This document shows, piece after piece, positions 53,074 to 62,847 of a stretch of DNA of 64,000 nt. The DNA is from Hyphomicrobiales bacterium (GTDB taxonomy: Bacteria > Pseudomonadota > Alphaproteobacteria > Rhizobiales > Rhizobiaceae): the NCBI GenBank assembly GCA_002400845.2, contig NVRK02000095.1, positions 28,095 to 92,094 of the forward strand, written 5' to 3'. The notes below the pieces were generated by a model that saw only the letters and a program-made list of their open reading frames with translations, did no database searches and was not told where the DNA came from. How positions within the stretch are numbered: the first letter of the stretch is position 1; each line of letters starts with the position of its first letter. The translations under genes and the position numbers were made by a program.

Positions 53074-54963
53074 TTGAACACAACACCTGATAGTGACTTA
53101 TACGGCATAGACCGTTGGGGATATGGTCTTTTAGAAGTTATGCCAAATGGAGATGTTGGCCTTTTAGACCCGTTAAAAGAAAATTCAGCACCTGTTAGTC
53201 TTCCAAAAATTATTAAAGATTTAAAAGACAGAGGCATTACACCGCCCGTATTGTTGCGCGTGAATTCTATTTTAGAAAACAGCTTGCGCCAGCTAAATGG
53301 ATCGTTTGCGGACGCTATAAAAAGTTGTGGGTATAAAGGTAAATATCGCGGCGTTTTTCCTGTTAAAGTAAATCAGCAGGCTGAAGTTATAAGTCGCATT
53401 GTTAAAGTTGGCCGCGAGTTTCATTACGGATTAGAAGTTGGCTCAAAACCAGAATTATTAATTGCATTATCTCAGCCATTGGCAAAAGAAAGCCTGCTGA
53501 TTTGCAATGGTGTAAAAGACAACGAATTTGTACGTCTTGCTATCTTGTCTCGTAAAATTGGTTTTAACACGGTTATCGTTTTAGAAAGCCCTAAAGAGCT
53601 TGATATTGTGTTGCGGGTTTCAAAAGATTTGGGACAAAAACCATTATTGGGCATTCGGATAAAACTTACCAATCAAATTACGGGTAATTGGGCCAAGAGC
53701 TCTGGCGACCAATCTAGTTTTGGCCTTAGGGCTGATAAAGTGATTGATGTTGTTGAGCGCCTTCGTGAAGAAAACATGCTCGATTGTTTGGTGTTACAGC
53801 ACTCGCATCTTGGCAGCCAAGTGCCTAACATCAATGATATACGTGGCACTGTAAAAGAAGCTTGTCGTTTTTATACTGAGTTGGTTGCGCTGGGTGTTCC
53901 GTTCAAATTCTTAGATTTAGGTGGCGGTCTTGGTATTGATTATACTGGCGAAAAACAGGCCAATGAAAATTCAATAAATTACACGGTTCCAGAATATTGT
54001 ACCAATGTTGTTGAGACGCTCAAATATGCTTTAGATGAAGCAGAAGTTGAACACCCCACAATTGTAACAGAGAGCGGGCGTGGTATTGTTGCGCTATCCT
54101 CTATGTTGGTTTTTGATGTGCTTGATACCAGCCTGTATGATGATGCGGATGCGGTTAAAGCCAATAAAGACGATCATCACTTGATTGGTGATCTGGTGGC
54201 GGTGGAAAGCTATATCGTTCCCGAACGTTTGCAAGAATGTGTGAGCGACGCGCTTTATTATCGAGACGAATTACGTTCATTGTTTATGCATGGTAACGTT
54301 ACCATTACTGCCATGGCAAAAGGCGAGCGCATTTTTCAGCATGTGATTTCTCGCATTAAAAAAATGGCCTATGATACCGAAATTTCTGAACAGCTAGAAG
54401 AGCATCTTATTCGATTTGCGGATACGTATCATTGCAACTTTTCACTGTTTCAATCTTTGCCAGATGTTTGGGCGATCGATCAATTGCACCCAATTGTGCC
54501 GTTGCAACGTTTGAATGAAAAGCCAACTAGACGCGCGGTTTTATCAGACATTACTTGCGACAGCGATGGTAAAGTAGATCGGTTTGTATTGGCAGATGGT
54601 ATTTCTAAAACTTTGCCTGTGCATGATCTCAAACCAGATGAAGAATATTATATTGGTGTATTCTTTGTTGGGGCGTATCAAGAAACGCTTGGCGATTTAC
54701 ACAATTTGTTTGGTGATACCAATGTAGTGACAATTGATCTAACTGCCAAAGGCGGATTTAAATTGCTGCATGAGGTGGAAGGCGATACGATTAGTCAGGT
54801 ACTTGAATATGTTGAATATGATGCCAACCGTTGTTTGAGCGATTTTAAGAAAATGGTCGATGCGGCAGTTGCAGAAGACGCGTTAAGCATTAAGGAACGC
54901 CGTGTTTTAATTACTGCTTATAAAGACAGCTTAAAAGGCTATACTTATTTTGAAGAAGCCTAA
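53074..54963 (+). CDS. speA: Biosynthetic arginine decarboxylase SpeA
   Basis: PLP enzyme that converts arginine to agmatine, 629 aa, the normal length. The PLP-binding Lys is Lys98 in YRGVFPVKVNQQAEVI. Further signatures are HLGSQVPNINDIRG, the glycine-rich LDLGGGLGIDY and TESGRGIVA. The start is TTG at 53074 after AGGAG. It opens a cluster whose products run from arginine to spermidine. Between it and the purine genes is a 278-bp divergent region with a 12-bp tandem repeat (CAAGTAATATA, near 52848-52870). Confidence 0.96.
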   Translation: MNTTPDSDLYGIDRWGYGLLEVMPNGDVGLLDPLKENSAPVSLPKIIKDLKDRGITPPVLLRVNSILENSLRQLNGSFADAIKSCGYKGKYRGVFPVKVNQQAEVISRIVKVGREFHYGLEVGSKPELLIALSQPLAKESLLICNGVKDNEFVRLAILSRKIGFNTVIVLESPKELDIVLRVSKDLGQKPLLGIRIKLTNQITGNWAKSSGDQSSFGLRADKVIDVVERLREENMLDCLVLQHSHLGSQVPNINDIRGTVKEACRFYTELVALGVPFKFLDLGGGLGIDYTGEKQANENSINYTVPEYCTNVVETLKYALDEAEVEHPTIVTESGRGIVALSSMLVFDVLDTSLYDDADAVKANKDDHHLIGDLVAVESYIVPERLQECVSDALYYRDELRSLFMHGNVTITAMAKGERIFQHVISRIKKMAYDTEISEQLEEHLIRFADTYHCNFSLFQSLPDVWAIDQLHPIVPLQRLNEKPTRRAVLSDITCDSDGKVDRFVLADGISKTLPVHDLKPDEEYYIGVFFVGAYQETLGDLHNLFGDTNVVTIDLTAKGGFKLLHEVEGDTISQVLEYVEYDANRCLSDFKKMVDAAVAEDALSIKERRVLITAYKDSLKGYTYFEEA

Positions 54964-54965
54964 GG

Positions 54966-55014
54966 CCTAGTGCCTAGTGCTTAAAGCTAAAAGCTAAAAG
55001 CTAAAAGCATAGCA
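54966..55014. repeat. Seven phased heptamers after speA
   Basis: Starting 3 bp after the speA stop, the sequence reads as seven successive 7-base units: CCTAGTG twice, CTTAAAG, CTAAAAG three times, CATAGCA. The units are degenerate but keep phase. It separates speA from the carboxynorspermidine dehydrogenase gene. Confidence 0.7.
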
Positions 55015-55047
55015 GCGAATAATAATGGTAAAGTTGGAGTGTGATAT

Positions 55048-56268
55048 ATGAGTAAAGTTTTGGTAATTGGGGCAGGTGGTGTTGGTTCTGTTGCTGTTCA
55101 TAAAATGGCGATGAATGCTGATATTTTTTCAGACATTACACTTGCCAGTCGTCGTAAATTTAAGTGTGATGAAATTGCTTCATCCGTTAAAAAGCGCACT
55201 GGCATAACCGTTAAAACGGCTGAACTAGATGCCATGGATGTTGGCGCCACAGTTGCTTTGATTAAAGAAACTGGCGCTGTATTGCTGGTGAATTTAGCTT
55301 TACCTTATCAAGATTTGGTTCTAATGGATGCGTGTTTAGATGCGGGTATCAACTATATGGATACTGCAAACTATGAACCTCCAGAAGAAGCTAAGTTTGA
55401 ATATCATTGGCAGTGGGCTTATCACGAGCGTTTCAAAAAAGCTGGTTTAACCGCAATTTTGGGTTCGGGTTTCGACCCAGGGGTTACATCTGTATATGCG
55501 ACTTGGTTACGTAAACACAAATTAGAGACCATTCGTCAAATTGATGTTTTAGATTGTAATGGCGGCGATAATGGCAAAGCCTTTGCGACCAATTTTAATC
55601 CTGAAATTAACATTCGCGAAGTGACTGCACCTGCGCGTCATTGGGAAAAGAAAAAAGGCGAAGCTGGGGACTGGATTGAATCTCCTGCAATGACAACAAA
55701 GGTTGCATTCGATTTTCCTGCTGTGGGTGAGAAGAATATGTATCTCATGTATCATGAAGAATTAGAGAGTATGAAAACGCATTTTCCTGAAATTGAACGC
55801 GCGCGTTTTTGGATGACATTTGGCGATGCCTACATCAACCATGTTACTGTGTTGCAAAATATTGGTATGACTTCAATCAAGCCAATCATGCATAATGGGC
55901 AAGAAATTATTCCGTTGCAATTTTTGACTTCAGTTTTACCGGACCCAAGTGATTTGGGTGAACTTACAAAAGGTAAAACTTGTATTGGTGACATTGCAAC
56001 TGGCATGAAAGATGGCATCGAGAAAACTTATTACATCTATAATATTTGCGACCATGAAGAATGTTATGCAGAAGTTGGAAGCCAAGCGGTTGCCTATACA
56101 ACGGGCGTTCCTGCAATGATTGGCGCGGCGCAAATACTAAAAGGTAATTGGGCTAAGGCTGGTGTTTGGAATACTGAACAACTAGACCCAGATGATTATA
56201 TGGACATGCTCAACAAACAGGGCCTGCCTTGGGAAGTACATGAGCTTGACGGTCCAGTTTCGTTTTAA
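55048..56268 (+). CDS. Carboxynorspermidine/carboxyspermidine dehydrogenase
   Basis: Saccharopine dehydrogenase-family enzyme (406 aa) that reductively joins putrescine or diaminopropane with aspartate semialdehyde to give carboxyspermidine or carboxynorspermidine. The Rossmann motif is VLVIGAGGVGSVAVHKMA at the N-terminus. FDPGVTSVYATWLRKH and LDCNGGDNGKAFATNFNPE are typical of this subgroup. The following gene encodes the matching decarboxylase, which supports this assignment over lysine metabolism. Confidence 0.93.
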   Translation: MSKVLVIGAGGVGSVAVHKMAMNADIFSDITLASRRKFKCDEIASSVKKRTGITVKTAELDAMDVGATVALIKETGAVLLVNLALPYQDLVLMDACLDAGINYMDTANYEPPEEAKFEYHWQWAYHERFKKAGLTAILGSGFDPGVTSVYATWLRKHKLETIRQIDVLDCNGGDNGKAFATNFNPEINIREVTAPARHWEKKKGEAGDWIESPAMTTKVAFDFPAVGEKNMYLMYHEELESMKTHFPEIERARFWMTFGDAYINHVTVLQNIGMTSIKPIMHNGQEIIPLQFLTSVLPDPSDLGELTKGKTCIGDIATGMKDGIEKTYYIYNICDHEECYAEVGSQAVAYTTGVPAMIGAAQILKGNWAKAGVWNTEQLDPDDYMDMLNKQGLPWEVHELDGPVSF

Positions 56269-56290
56269 AGGTTCGTTTTAGGGGTGTTTG

Positions 56291-57478
56291 ATGAGCGATG
56301 TTACTGAAAATGGAATGCCGCAATCTGGTGAAGCGCGTGATTTTGCACGGTTCAAGCTGGACCGTGTTTCAACACCGTGTTTTGTTGTTGATGAAGTAGC
56401 CATTGAGAGTAACTTAAAAATACTCGCCGATGTAAAAGTACAATCTGGTGCTAAAGTATTTTTGGCGCTTAAAGCATTTTCGATGTTCTCATTAGCGCCG
56501 CTGGTGATGAAGTATTTAGATGGTGTGTGCGCAAGTGGTGTGTATGAAGCGCGGCTGGCAAAAGAAAAGTTTTGTCTGTTACGCGGTGAGGTCGCAACAT
56601 ATTGTGCGGCCTTTAAAGCAGATGATATGCGCAGTATTTTAGAGACTAGCGATCACGTTATTTTTAATTCGGTTGGGCAAAAAGAAAAATATGGCTGGAT
56701 GGTAAAAGCTGCTAACAAACATGTTGGTTTGCGAATAAACCCTGAACATAGCGAAGGAACAGTGCCGCGTTATGATCCTTGTAGTCCTAACTCGCGCTTA
56801 GGTGTGCCTATTTCGCAAATAACTGCAGATGATTTAGCAGGCGTTGATGGCATTCATATGCATACGCTTTGCGAACAGGGATTTGAGCCATTGCAACGCA
56901 CATGGCAGGCGGCCTTGCCAAAGCTAAAACCGTATTTGGCAGATTTGAAATGGATCAATTTTGGTGGGGGGCATCACATTACGCGCGATGATTATGACCG
57001 CGCTGGTTTGATTGCGATGATTAAAGAAATTCGTGAGACTTACGAACTAGATGTCTATTTAGAACCTGGGGAAGCTGTTGCTTTGGACGCAGGAATTCTA
57101 GTGGGTGAAATTATTGACATCACTAAGAATGAAATGAATTTGGCGATTACAAATATTTCTGCAACGTGCCACATGCCAGATGTAACTGAGGCACCGTATC
57201 GTCCAGCCATGTTGGGGGAGGGCGACGCAGGTGATGTGTATCGCTTTGGCGGACCGTCTTGTTTAGCAGGCGATGTGATTGGTGATTATCAACGTGACGC
57301 TGGTTTTGCTATTGGTGACCGCTTTGCGTTTTTAGATCAGGCCCATTATTCTATGGTGAAGACGAATACATTTAATGGCATTCCACTACCAAGCATTGTC
57401 ATATGGAATTCTAAAACGGATGAATTAAAAACCGTTCGTAAATTTGGATATGATGATTTTTTAAATAGGCTTTCATAA
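56291..57478 (+). CDS. nspC: Carboxynorspermidine decarboxylase NspC
   Basis: PLP-dependent decarboxylase of the alanine racemase fold, 395 aa, that turns carboxyspermidine or carboxynorspermidine into spermidine or norspermidine. The PLP-lysine region is KVFLALKAFSMFSLAPLV. GGGHHITRDDYD, LEPGEAVALDAGILVGEI and FGGPSCLAGDVIGDY are the family motifs. ATG at 56291 is preferred. Its stop overlaps the speB start by one base (TAATG). Confidence 0.96.
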   Translation: MSDVTENGMPQSGEARDFARFKLDRVSTPCFVVDEVAIESNLKILADVKVQSGAKVFLALKAFSMFSLAPLVMKYLDGVCASGVYEARLAKEKFCLLRGEVATYCAAFKADDMRSILETSDHVIFNSVGQKEKYGWMVKAANKHVGLRINPEHSEGTVPRYDPCSPNSRLGVPISQITADDLAGVDGIHMHTLCEQGFEPLQRTWQAALPKLKPYLADLKWINFGGGHHITRDDYDRAGLIAMIKEIRETYELDVYLEPGEAVALDAGILVGEIIDITKNEMNLAITNISATCHMPDVTEAPYRPAMLGEGDAGDVYRFGGPSCLAGDVIGDYQRDAGFAIGDRFAFLDQAHYSMVKTNTFNGIPLPSIVIWNSKTDELKTVRKFGYDDFLNRLS

Positions 57479-58332
57479 TGAGTATCTTTTTAGATTCTGA
57501 ATTAAGCGAACAAGAGCGCGATAAGGGCAATGCTAAATTTGTCATTATTCCAATGCCATTGGAGCGTACTGTTTCTTATGGTTCTGGCACAGGAAACGGG
57601 CCTGCCGCGATACTGGAAGCCAGCAATGAATTAGAGCGTTATCATAAAGGCACTGAACCTTGTGAAGTTGGAATTTATACGCAAACACCAATTGATTGCG
57701 AAGGGCCATTGCCGCAAGTGATGGCGCGTTTAGCTGACCAAACAAAAGCGGTGGTGGAGGCTGGTAAAATTCCAGTAACCCTTGGCGGTGAGCATTCACT
57801 AACGTATGGCGCGGTCACGGGTATATCAAAAGCATTGGGTGAAAAAATTGGGATTATTCAAATTGATGCCCATGCAGATTTGCGACTAGCCTATCAAGGT
57901 GAGCCACACAGTCATGCATCTGTTATGAATTTGCTGACGCAAGAGGGGCACTCGCTTGCTCAATTTGGTGTTCGTGCACTCTGCCGTCAAGAAGATGAGG
58001 CGCGAAAAGAGCGCGGTGTATTTTATAAAGACGCAGAAGAATTGGTGACGCAAAATATTACATCTGTTGAACTGCCAGTTAATTTTCCTAAACATGTTTA
58101 CATCACCTTTGATGTGGACGGGTTAGACCCATCAATCATGCCAGCAACGGGCACGCCTGTTCCAGGTGGGCTTGGATATTATCAATCATTGTCGTTGATT
58201 GAGAGTGCCTTAAAGGGGCGTAAATGTGTGGGGCTAGATGTGGTGGAATTAGCGCCTAATAAAAATAGCCAAGCTTGGGATTTTACTGTCGCGCAAATAA
58301 CTTATGCGCTTATGGCTCTGACTAACGAATAA
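57478..58332 (+). CDS. speB: Agmatinase SpeB
   Basis: Dinuclear manganese ureohydrolase that converts agmatine to putrescine and urea, 284 aa. Metal-binding motifs are complete: GGEHS, DAHADLR and FDVDGLDPSI. The pairing with SpeA makes agmatinase far more likely than arginase. It ends the polyamine run; galE follows after 53 bp. Confidence 0.95.
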   Translation: MSIFLDSELSEQERDKGNAKFVIIPMPLERTVSYGSGTGNGPAAILEASNELERYHKGTEPCEVGIYTQTPIDCEGPLPQVMARLADQTKAVVEAGKIPVTLGGEHSLTYGAVTGISKALGEKIGIIQIDAHADLRLAYQGEPHSHASVMNLLTQEGHSLAQFGVRALCRQEDEARKERGVFYKDAEELVTQNITSVELPVNFPKHVYITFDVDGLDPSIMPATGTPVPGGLGYYQSLSLIESALKGRKCVGLDVVELAPNKNSQAWDFTVAQITYALMALTNE

Positions 58333-58385
58333 TTTATTTTAGTATATACTTACGTTCATATTTTGATTCTTTTTAGGTGGCAAAA

Positions 58386-59405
58386 ATGGCGCGGATAGTT
58401 TTAACGGGCGGAGCAGGTTTTATTGGTACACATATTATTGTGGAAGCCATTACTCAATCGCATGAAGTTTTGGTGATTGATAATTTTGTAAACAGTTCGC
58501 CTAAAGCGCTAGATGCGGTTAAAAAAATTGTAGGGCAAGATTTTGAATTTCTTGATGCAGATTTATGCGATGAAGGAAAAATCAAACATGTATTTGAAAA
58601 ATTCAAACCTGATTTTGTCATTCATTTGGCAGGGCTCAAAGCAGTTGGCGAATCTGTAGAAAAACCAATTTTATATTATGAGCAAAATATTTTAAGTACG
58701 CTTTCTATCTTAAAAGCGATGGACAATTGCGGCTGCAAAGTAATTATATTTTCATCTTCTGCTACTGTATATGGCGAACCTCAATATTTGCCCTTGGATG
58801 AAAGTCATTCTTTTGGACCAACTAATCCATATGGCAAAAGTAAGTTGTTTATAGAAGAGATTTTAAAGGATTGGGCAAAGGCTGATGCAAGTGCAAAAGC
58901 AATATGTCTTAGATATTTCAATCCAGTTGGCGCGCATGCTTCTGGTCTAATTGGTGAAGATCCTCAAGATATTCCAAATAATTTATTCCCTTATGTCGCC
59001 CAAGTTGCGAGTGGAAAAAGAGAATTTTTATCTGTTTTTGGAAATGATTATGACACGCCAGATGGTACAGGGGTGCGTGATTATATTCATGTTTGCGATT
59101 TAGCAGAGGCTCATATTGCGGCGGTTGAAAATAGCCAAAATATTGAAGGTTGGGACGCGATTAATTTGGGCACTGAAAATGGGTGCTCCGTACTAGAAAT
59201 TAAGGATGCCTATAAGCGGATGTCAAATAGAGATATTCCATATAAAATTATGCCGCGTAGAGAAGGTGATGTTGGTTCATGCTGGTCGACAAGTGCGAAG
59301 GCCAAAACTTTGTTGGGTTGGGAAGCAAAACGCGACCTTGAAGATATGTGTAGTTCATCTTGGAAGTTCCAAAGTAAGCATCCAAATGGTTATGACGACA
59401 ATTAA
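58386..59405 (+). CDS. galE: UDP-glucose 4-epimerase GalE
   Basis: Interconverts UDP-glucose and UDP-galactose (or their N-acetyl forms), 339 aa. Motifs are VLTGGAGFIGTHIIVEA, the SSSATVYG segment, the catalytic YGKSK, and RYFNPVGAHASG. ATG at 58386 is preferred because AGGTGG precedes it; an in-frame GTG at 58377 is inside that site. It begins the nucleotide-sugar region. Confidence 0.95.
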   Translation: MARIVLTGGAGFIGTHIIVEAITQSHEVLVIDNFVNSSPKALDAVKKIVGQDFEFLDADLCDEGKIKHVFEKFKPDFVIHLAGLKAVGESVEKPILYYEQNILSTLSILKAMDNCGCKVIIFSSSATVYGEPQYLPLDESHSFGPTNPYGKSKLFIEEILKDWAKADASAKAICLRYFNPVGAHASGLIGEDPQDIPNNLFPYVAQVASGKREFLSVFGNDYDTPDGTGVRDYIHVCDLAEAHIAAVENSQNIEGWDAINLGTENGCSVLEIKDAYKRMSNRDIPYKIMPRREGDVGSCWSTSAKAKTLLGWEAKRDLEDMCSSSWKFQSKHPNGYDDN

Positions 59406-59734
59406 GTTTTTGGGTATTTGAGTTTGGGAATTCCTGTAAAGCTTTAAGTTGTGTTCTGTGGTTATTCATGTTAATTGTGTGTTTGAAAACAGTGCTGTTA
59501 ACTTTAAGTTGATGCGCAAAATTACACCTCTCTCGTTGAAGTTTAATTACTAGATTAAATTTCATCTAATTGTCTGATTTATTTGGGGTTAATTGTTTTT
59601 CTCGTATTTTTTTGTTGCGTTTATGTATGGGGAAAAGTACTATTTTACAGATGAGATTTTGGCATTAATTCGCTTCTCAGCTTAAAAAGTATTTTAAATT
59701 TCTGCATTTGGTAATTTGAATATCGGAGAAACAA
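59406..59734. other. 329-bp intergenic region after galE
   Basis: No convincing ORF. An inverted repeat TTTAAT-N6-ATTAAA lies at 59542-59559. The rest is AT-rich without a recognised terminator or RNA. It presumably holds the promoter of the small gene at 59735. Confidence 0.5.
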
Positions 59735-59956
59735 GTGGGCTTAGCGCAAAAAAAATTGATCGAAGAGGGCAGCATGCAAGGCCGGCCTTTTAGGCGTTAT
59801 GATGACGGCTCATATAAAGCTGCTTCGTCAGGCGGATGGCTTAAATTCGACAGTATAGATTCTTTGGTTCAGTATCATCGTGAAAGAGCTGCTAGAAAAA
59901 AAGAAGAAAAGACCAAGTCTGGCCTATTACAAAAATTGATCGATACACTTAAATAG
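59735..59956 (+). CDS. Small basic protein, 73 aa
   Basis: A soluble 73-aa protein with a GTG start after CGGAGA. It has a compact N-terminal part (FRRYDDGSYKAASSGGWLKF) and a basic helical C-terminus (YHRERAARKKEEKTKSGLLQ). I recognise the general look of a conserved alphaproteobacterial small protein but no named family. It lies alone between two nucleotide-sugar genes. Confidence 0.65.
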   Translation: MGLAQKKLIEEGSMQGRPFRRYDDGSYKAASSGGWLKFDSIDSLVQYHRERAARKKEEKTKSGLLQKLIDTLK

Positions 59957-60250
59957 TTTATTTTCATAGAGGCTAGTTTCGTTGGATGTGGGTGTCTATA
60001 CGACAGATGCCATATGCTTGGTTGGTGTATTTGTATGATCTGCGATTTACTATGCCCATTCCCTTTATCAAATATTAAACTCCAATTTAACTTTGAGCGA
60101 CCCATTTTGGTTTTTTGAAATAATGACCAGCTAAGTTTTTCCTATGGTTTTTGCATTAGAACTTTAGCTTTTGATATTACCTCTTTAGAATTATATTTTA
60201 ATCCATCGTAACGCCTGTAGTTTGGGTTTGCGGCTCTCATGTTATTACAA

Positions 60251-60285
60251 TTGTTAAAGTGTGTCTGTGAGTTATAATAATTCAC
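60251..60285 (+). promoter_or_regulatory. Candidate promoter with overlapping 19-bp palindrome
   Basis: TTGTTA (60251-60256) and TATAAT (60273-60278), spaced by 16 bp, make a plausible sigma-70 promoter for the epimerase gene at 60454. The TATAAT sits inside a near-perfect palindrome (60267-60285, GTGAGTTAT and ATAATTCAC arms, one mismatch pair). Otherwise the 497-bp gap 59957-60453 shows nothing recognisable. Confidence 0.35.
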
Positions 60286-60453
60286 ATTAATCAATAGAGG
60301 GCGTGGAGAGTTTTTTACTTCATTTTAGTGTTTGTATTTGTTCTAATATTTAAAGGTTTTTGTAATTGTAATTAGGAAGCTAATAAATTATTAGAATAAT
60401 CAAACAGCACACATTACATTGATGTGAAAAGAAAACTGAAAGTACAAAGCTTT

Positions 60454-61476
60454 ATGAAATATTTAGTTACGGGCAATGCAGGCTTTATTGGTGCGCATGT
60501 TGTTAAAAAACTTTTAGAGCGCGGCGATAGTGTAGTGGGTTATGATGTCGTAAATGATTATTATGATCCAGCTCTTAAAGAGGCGCGGTTAGATTTTCAG
60601 GTGCAAGCTGCAAAAAAGATAGGCGTAGATTATGCCTTTTATCGTGAAGATTTGGCAGATTTTGATGCGGTGAAGAAGTGCTTTGCTGAACACAAGCCAG
60701 AGCGTGTAATAAACTTAGCCGCACAAGCTGGCGTTCGTTATAGTTTAGAAAATCCACATGCTTATGTGCAGTCTAACATTGTTGGTTTTACGAACCTTTT
60801 GGAAGCGTGCCGCAATAATGAGGTTGAGCATTTGTCATATGCTTCAACGTCTAGTGCTTATGGTGCAAATACTAGTATGCCATATTCAGAACATGATGGC
60901 GCAAACCACCCATTACAATTTTACGCCGCTACAAAACGTGCAAATGAATTGATGGCGCATTCGTATAGTCATTTATATAAATTACCGACGACCGGGCTAC
61001 GATTTTTTACGGTTTATGGGCCATGGGGTAGGCCAGATATGGCGCCTTTTAAATTTACAAAAAGCATCATCGAAGGCAAAAAAATTGATGTCTTTAATTA
61101 TGGCAACCATTCTCGTGATTTTACCTATATTGATGACATTGCAGAAGGCGTGATTAGAACGACAGATAGAATTGCGCGACCTAATCCAAATTGGGATTCA
61201 GCAAATCCAGATCCGGCATCGTCAAATGCACCTTATAAAATATATAATATTGGTAATAATGCTCCTGTAAAATTAATGGATTTTATCGGCGCGATTGAAA
61301 ATGCTGTTGGTAAAAAAGCTGAATTACAATTGTTGCCGATGCAGCCAGGTGATGTGCCAGATACATATGCTGATGTGACAGATTTAATAAAAGATGTTGA
61401 CTATAAACCTGATACTTCAATACAAGATGGTGTGTCGCGATTTGTAAATTGGTACCGCGGTTTTTATAATGTATAA
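60454..61476 (+). CDS. UDP-glucuronate 4-epimerase type NAD-dependent epimerase
   Basis: SDR-type epimerase of 340 aa that most resembles the enzymes making UDP-galacturonate from UDP-glucuronate. Motifs: [20 protein letters not shown], the [14 protein letters not shown] segment typical of this subgroup, STSSAYG, catalytic YAATKRANE, and [23 protein letters not shown] at 60454 gives the usual N-terminus; a GTG 30 nt upstream is possible. It likely supplies a uronic acid for surface polysaccharide. Confidence 0.88.
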   Translation: MKYLVTGNAGFIGAHVVKKLLERGDSVVGYDVVNDYYDPALKEARLDFQVQAAKKIGVDYAFYREDLADFDAVKKCFAEHKPERVINLAAQAGVRYSLENPHAYVQSNIVGFTNLLEACRNNEVEHLSYASTSSAYGANTSMPYSEHDGANHPLQFYAATKRANELMAHSYSHLYKLPTTGLRFFTVYGPWGRPDMAPFKFTKSIIEGKKIDVFNYGNHSRDFTYIDDIAEGVIRTTDRIARPNPNWDSANPDPASSNAPYKIYNIGNNAPVKLMDFIGAIENAVGKKAELQLLPMQPGDVPDTYADVTDLIKDVDYKPDTSIQDGVSRFVNWYRGFYNV

Positions 61477-61710
61477 ATATTGATTATGGACCAAAAGCAA
61501 AGTCTAGTTTTTCGGTCTTTATATCCAATATTCATCATTTTAGACTATTTATAGTTTTCAACTGTTACTTGTAAAATCAAACTTATCGTGCGATTAACTG
61601 CGAATCGATTTGTTTAGTTGCTTCAAACTAATGTGTTGATTGAACAAATAATGATTGGCGGATTGTGACATGAAATGGATTGCTGACCTTTTAGTTGTGG
61701 GGAACTAGAA

Positions 61711-62838
61711 TTGGGTAAAAAGCGGATATTAACGGTTTTTGGTACCAGACCTGAAGCTATAAAAATGGCACCATTGGTTAAAGCGCTTGCGGCTAACGAA
61801 GCGTTTGATTCAAAGGTTTGTGTCACTGCACAGCATCGTGAAATGCTGGATCAGGTTCTAAGTCTTTTCAAGATTATTCCAGACTATGATTTAAATATTA
61901 TGAGTCCTAATCAAAGCTTATCGAAAATTACTTCTAGAATTCTAGAAGAATTAGAATCGGTAATTACTGACTTTAAGCCTGATTATATATTAGTGCATGG
62001 TGATACTGCGACAACATTTGCTACTACTTTGGCCGCATATTATGCGCGGGTTCCTGTTTGTCATGTAGAGGCTGGTTTGCGCACTGGTGATGTTTATTCT
62101 CCTTGGCCAGAAGAAGGCAACCGTAAGCTAACAGGGGCATTGGCAAAATATCATTTTGCACCAACAGAACTTTCTAAACAAAATTTGCTATTAGAAAATG
62201 TTTCGCCAGATGATATCTTAGTGACTGGTAACACTGTTATTGATGCGCTTTTAGATGTGCAAAAAACAATAAAAACAGATGCTCGCCTTGCTAAAGAATT
62301 AGCTGGAAAATTTCCATTTTTAGATGCTAAGAAAAAAATGATTTTGGTTACTGGCCATAGACGTGAAAGTTTTGGTAGCGGTTTTGAACGCATATGTGAA
62401 GCGTTACGCAAAATTAGTTCAAAACATAATGATGTTCAAATTATTTATCCCGTACATTTGAACCCTAATGTGCAAGAGCCCGTTGGTCGCTTGTTGGGGG
62501 ACATGAAAAATATTCACTTAATTGATCCGTTGGATTATCTGCCATTTGTTTATTTGATGGAAAAGTCTTACATAATTTTGACCGATTCGGGTGGCATCCA
62601 AGAAGAAGCGCCATCTTTGGGAAAACCTGTGTTGGTGATGCGAGATACTACTGAACGGCCAGAAGCAATAGCGGCTGGTACTGTTAAATTGGTTGGTAGT
62701 GATGTTGAATTGATCGTGAATGAAACCAACGAACTTTTGACGAATGTGGATGCGTATTCAAAAATGAGTAGGGCACATAACCCATATGGTGATGGAAAAT
62801 CTGTTGCTCGTATTGTTGACTTTTTAGCTCAAAGGTAG
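61711..62838 (+). CDS. wecB: UDP-N-acetylglucosamine 2-epimerase (non-hydrolysing)
   Basis: Converts UDP-GlcNAc to UDP-ManNAc, 375 aa. Motifs: [50 protein letters not shown] and [18 protein letters not shown]. The start is TTG at 61711 after GTGGGG. wecC, encoding the enzyme for its product, follows 9 bp downstream. Confidence 0.96.
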   Translation: MGKKRILTVFGTRPEAIKMAPLVKALAANEAFDSKVCVTAQHREMLDQVLSLFKIIPDYDLNIMSPNQSLSKITSRILEELESVITDFKPDYILVHGDTATTFATTLAAYYARVPVCHVEAGLRTGDVYSPWPEEGNRKLTGALAKYHFAPTELSKQNLLLENVSPDDILVTGNTVIDALLDVQKTIKTDARLAKELAGKFPFLDAKKKMILVTGHRRESFGSGFERICEALRKISSKHNDVQIIYPVHLNPNVQEPVGRLLGDMKNIHLIDPLDYLPFVYLMEKSYIILTDSGGIQEEAPSLGKPVLVMRDTTERPEAIAAGTVKLVGSDVELIVNETNELLTNVDAYSKMSRAHNPYGDGKSVARIVDFLAQR

Positions 62839-62847
62839 CGTGTAGAA

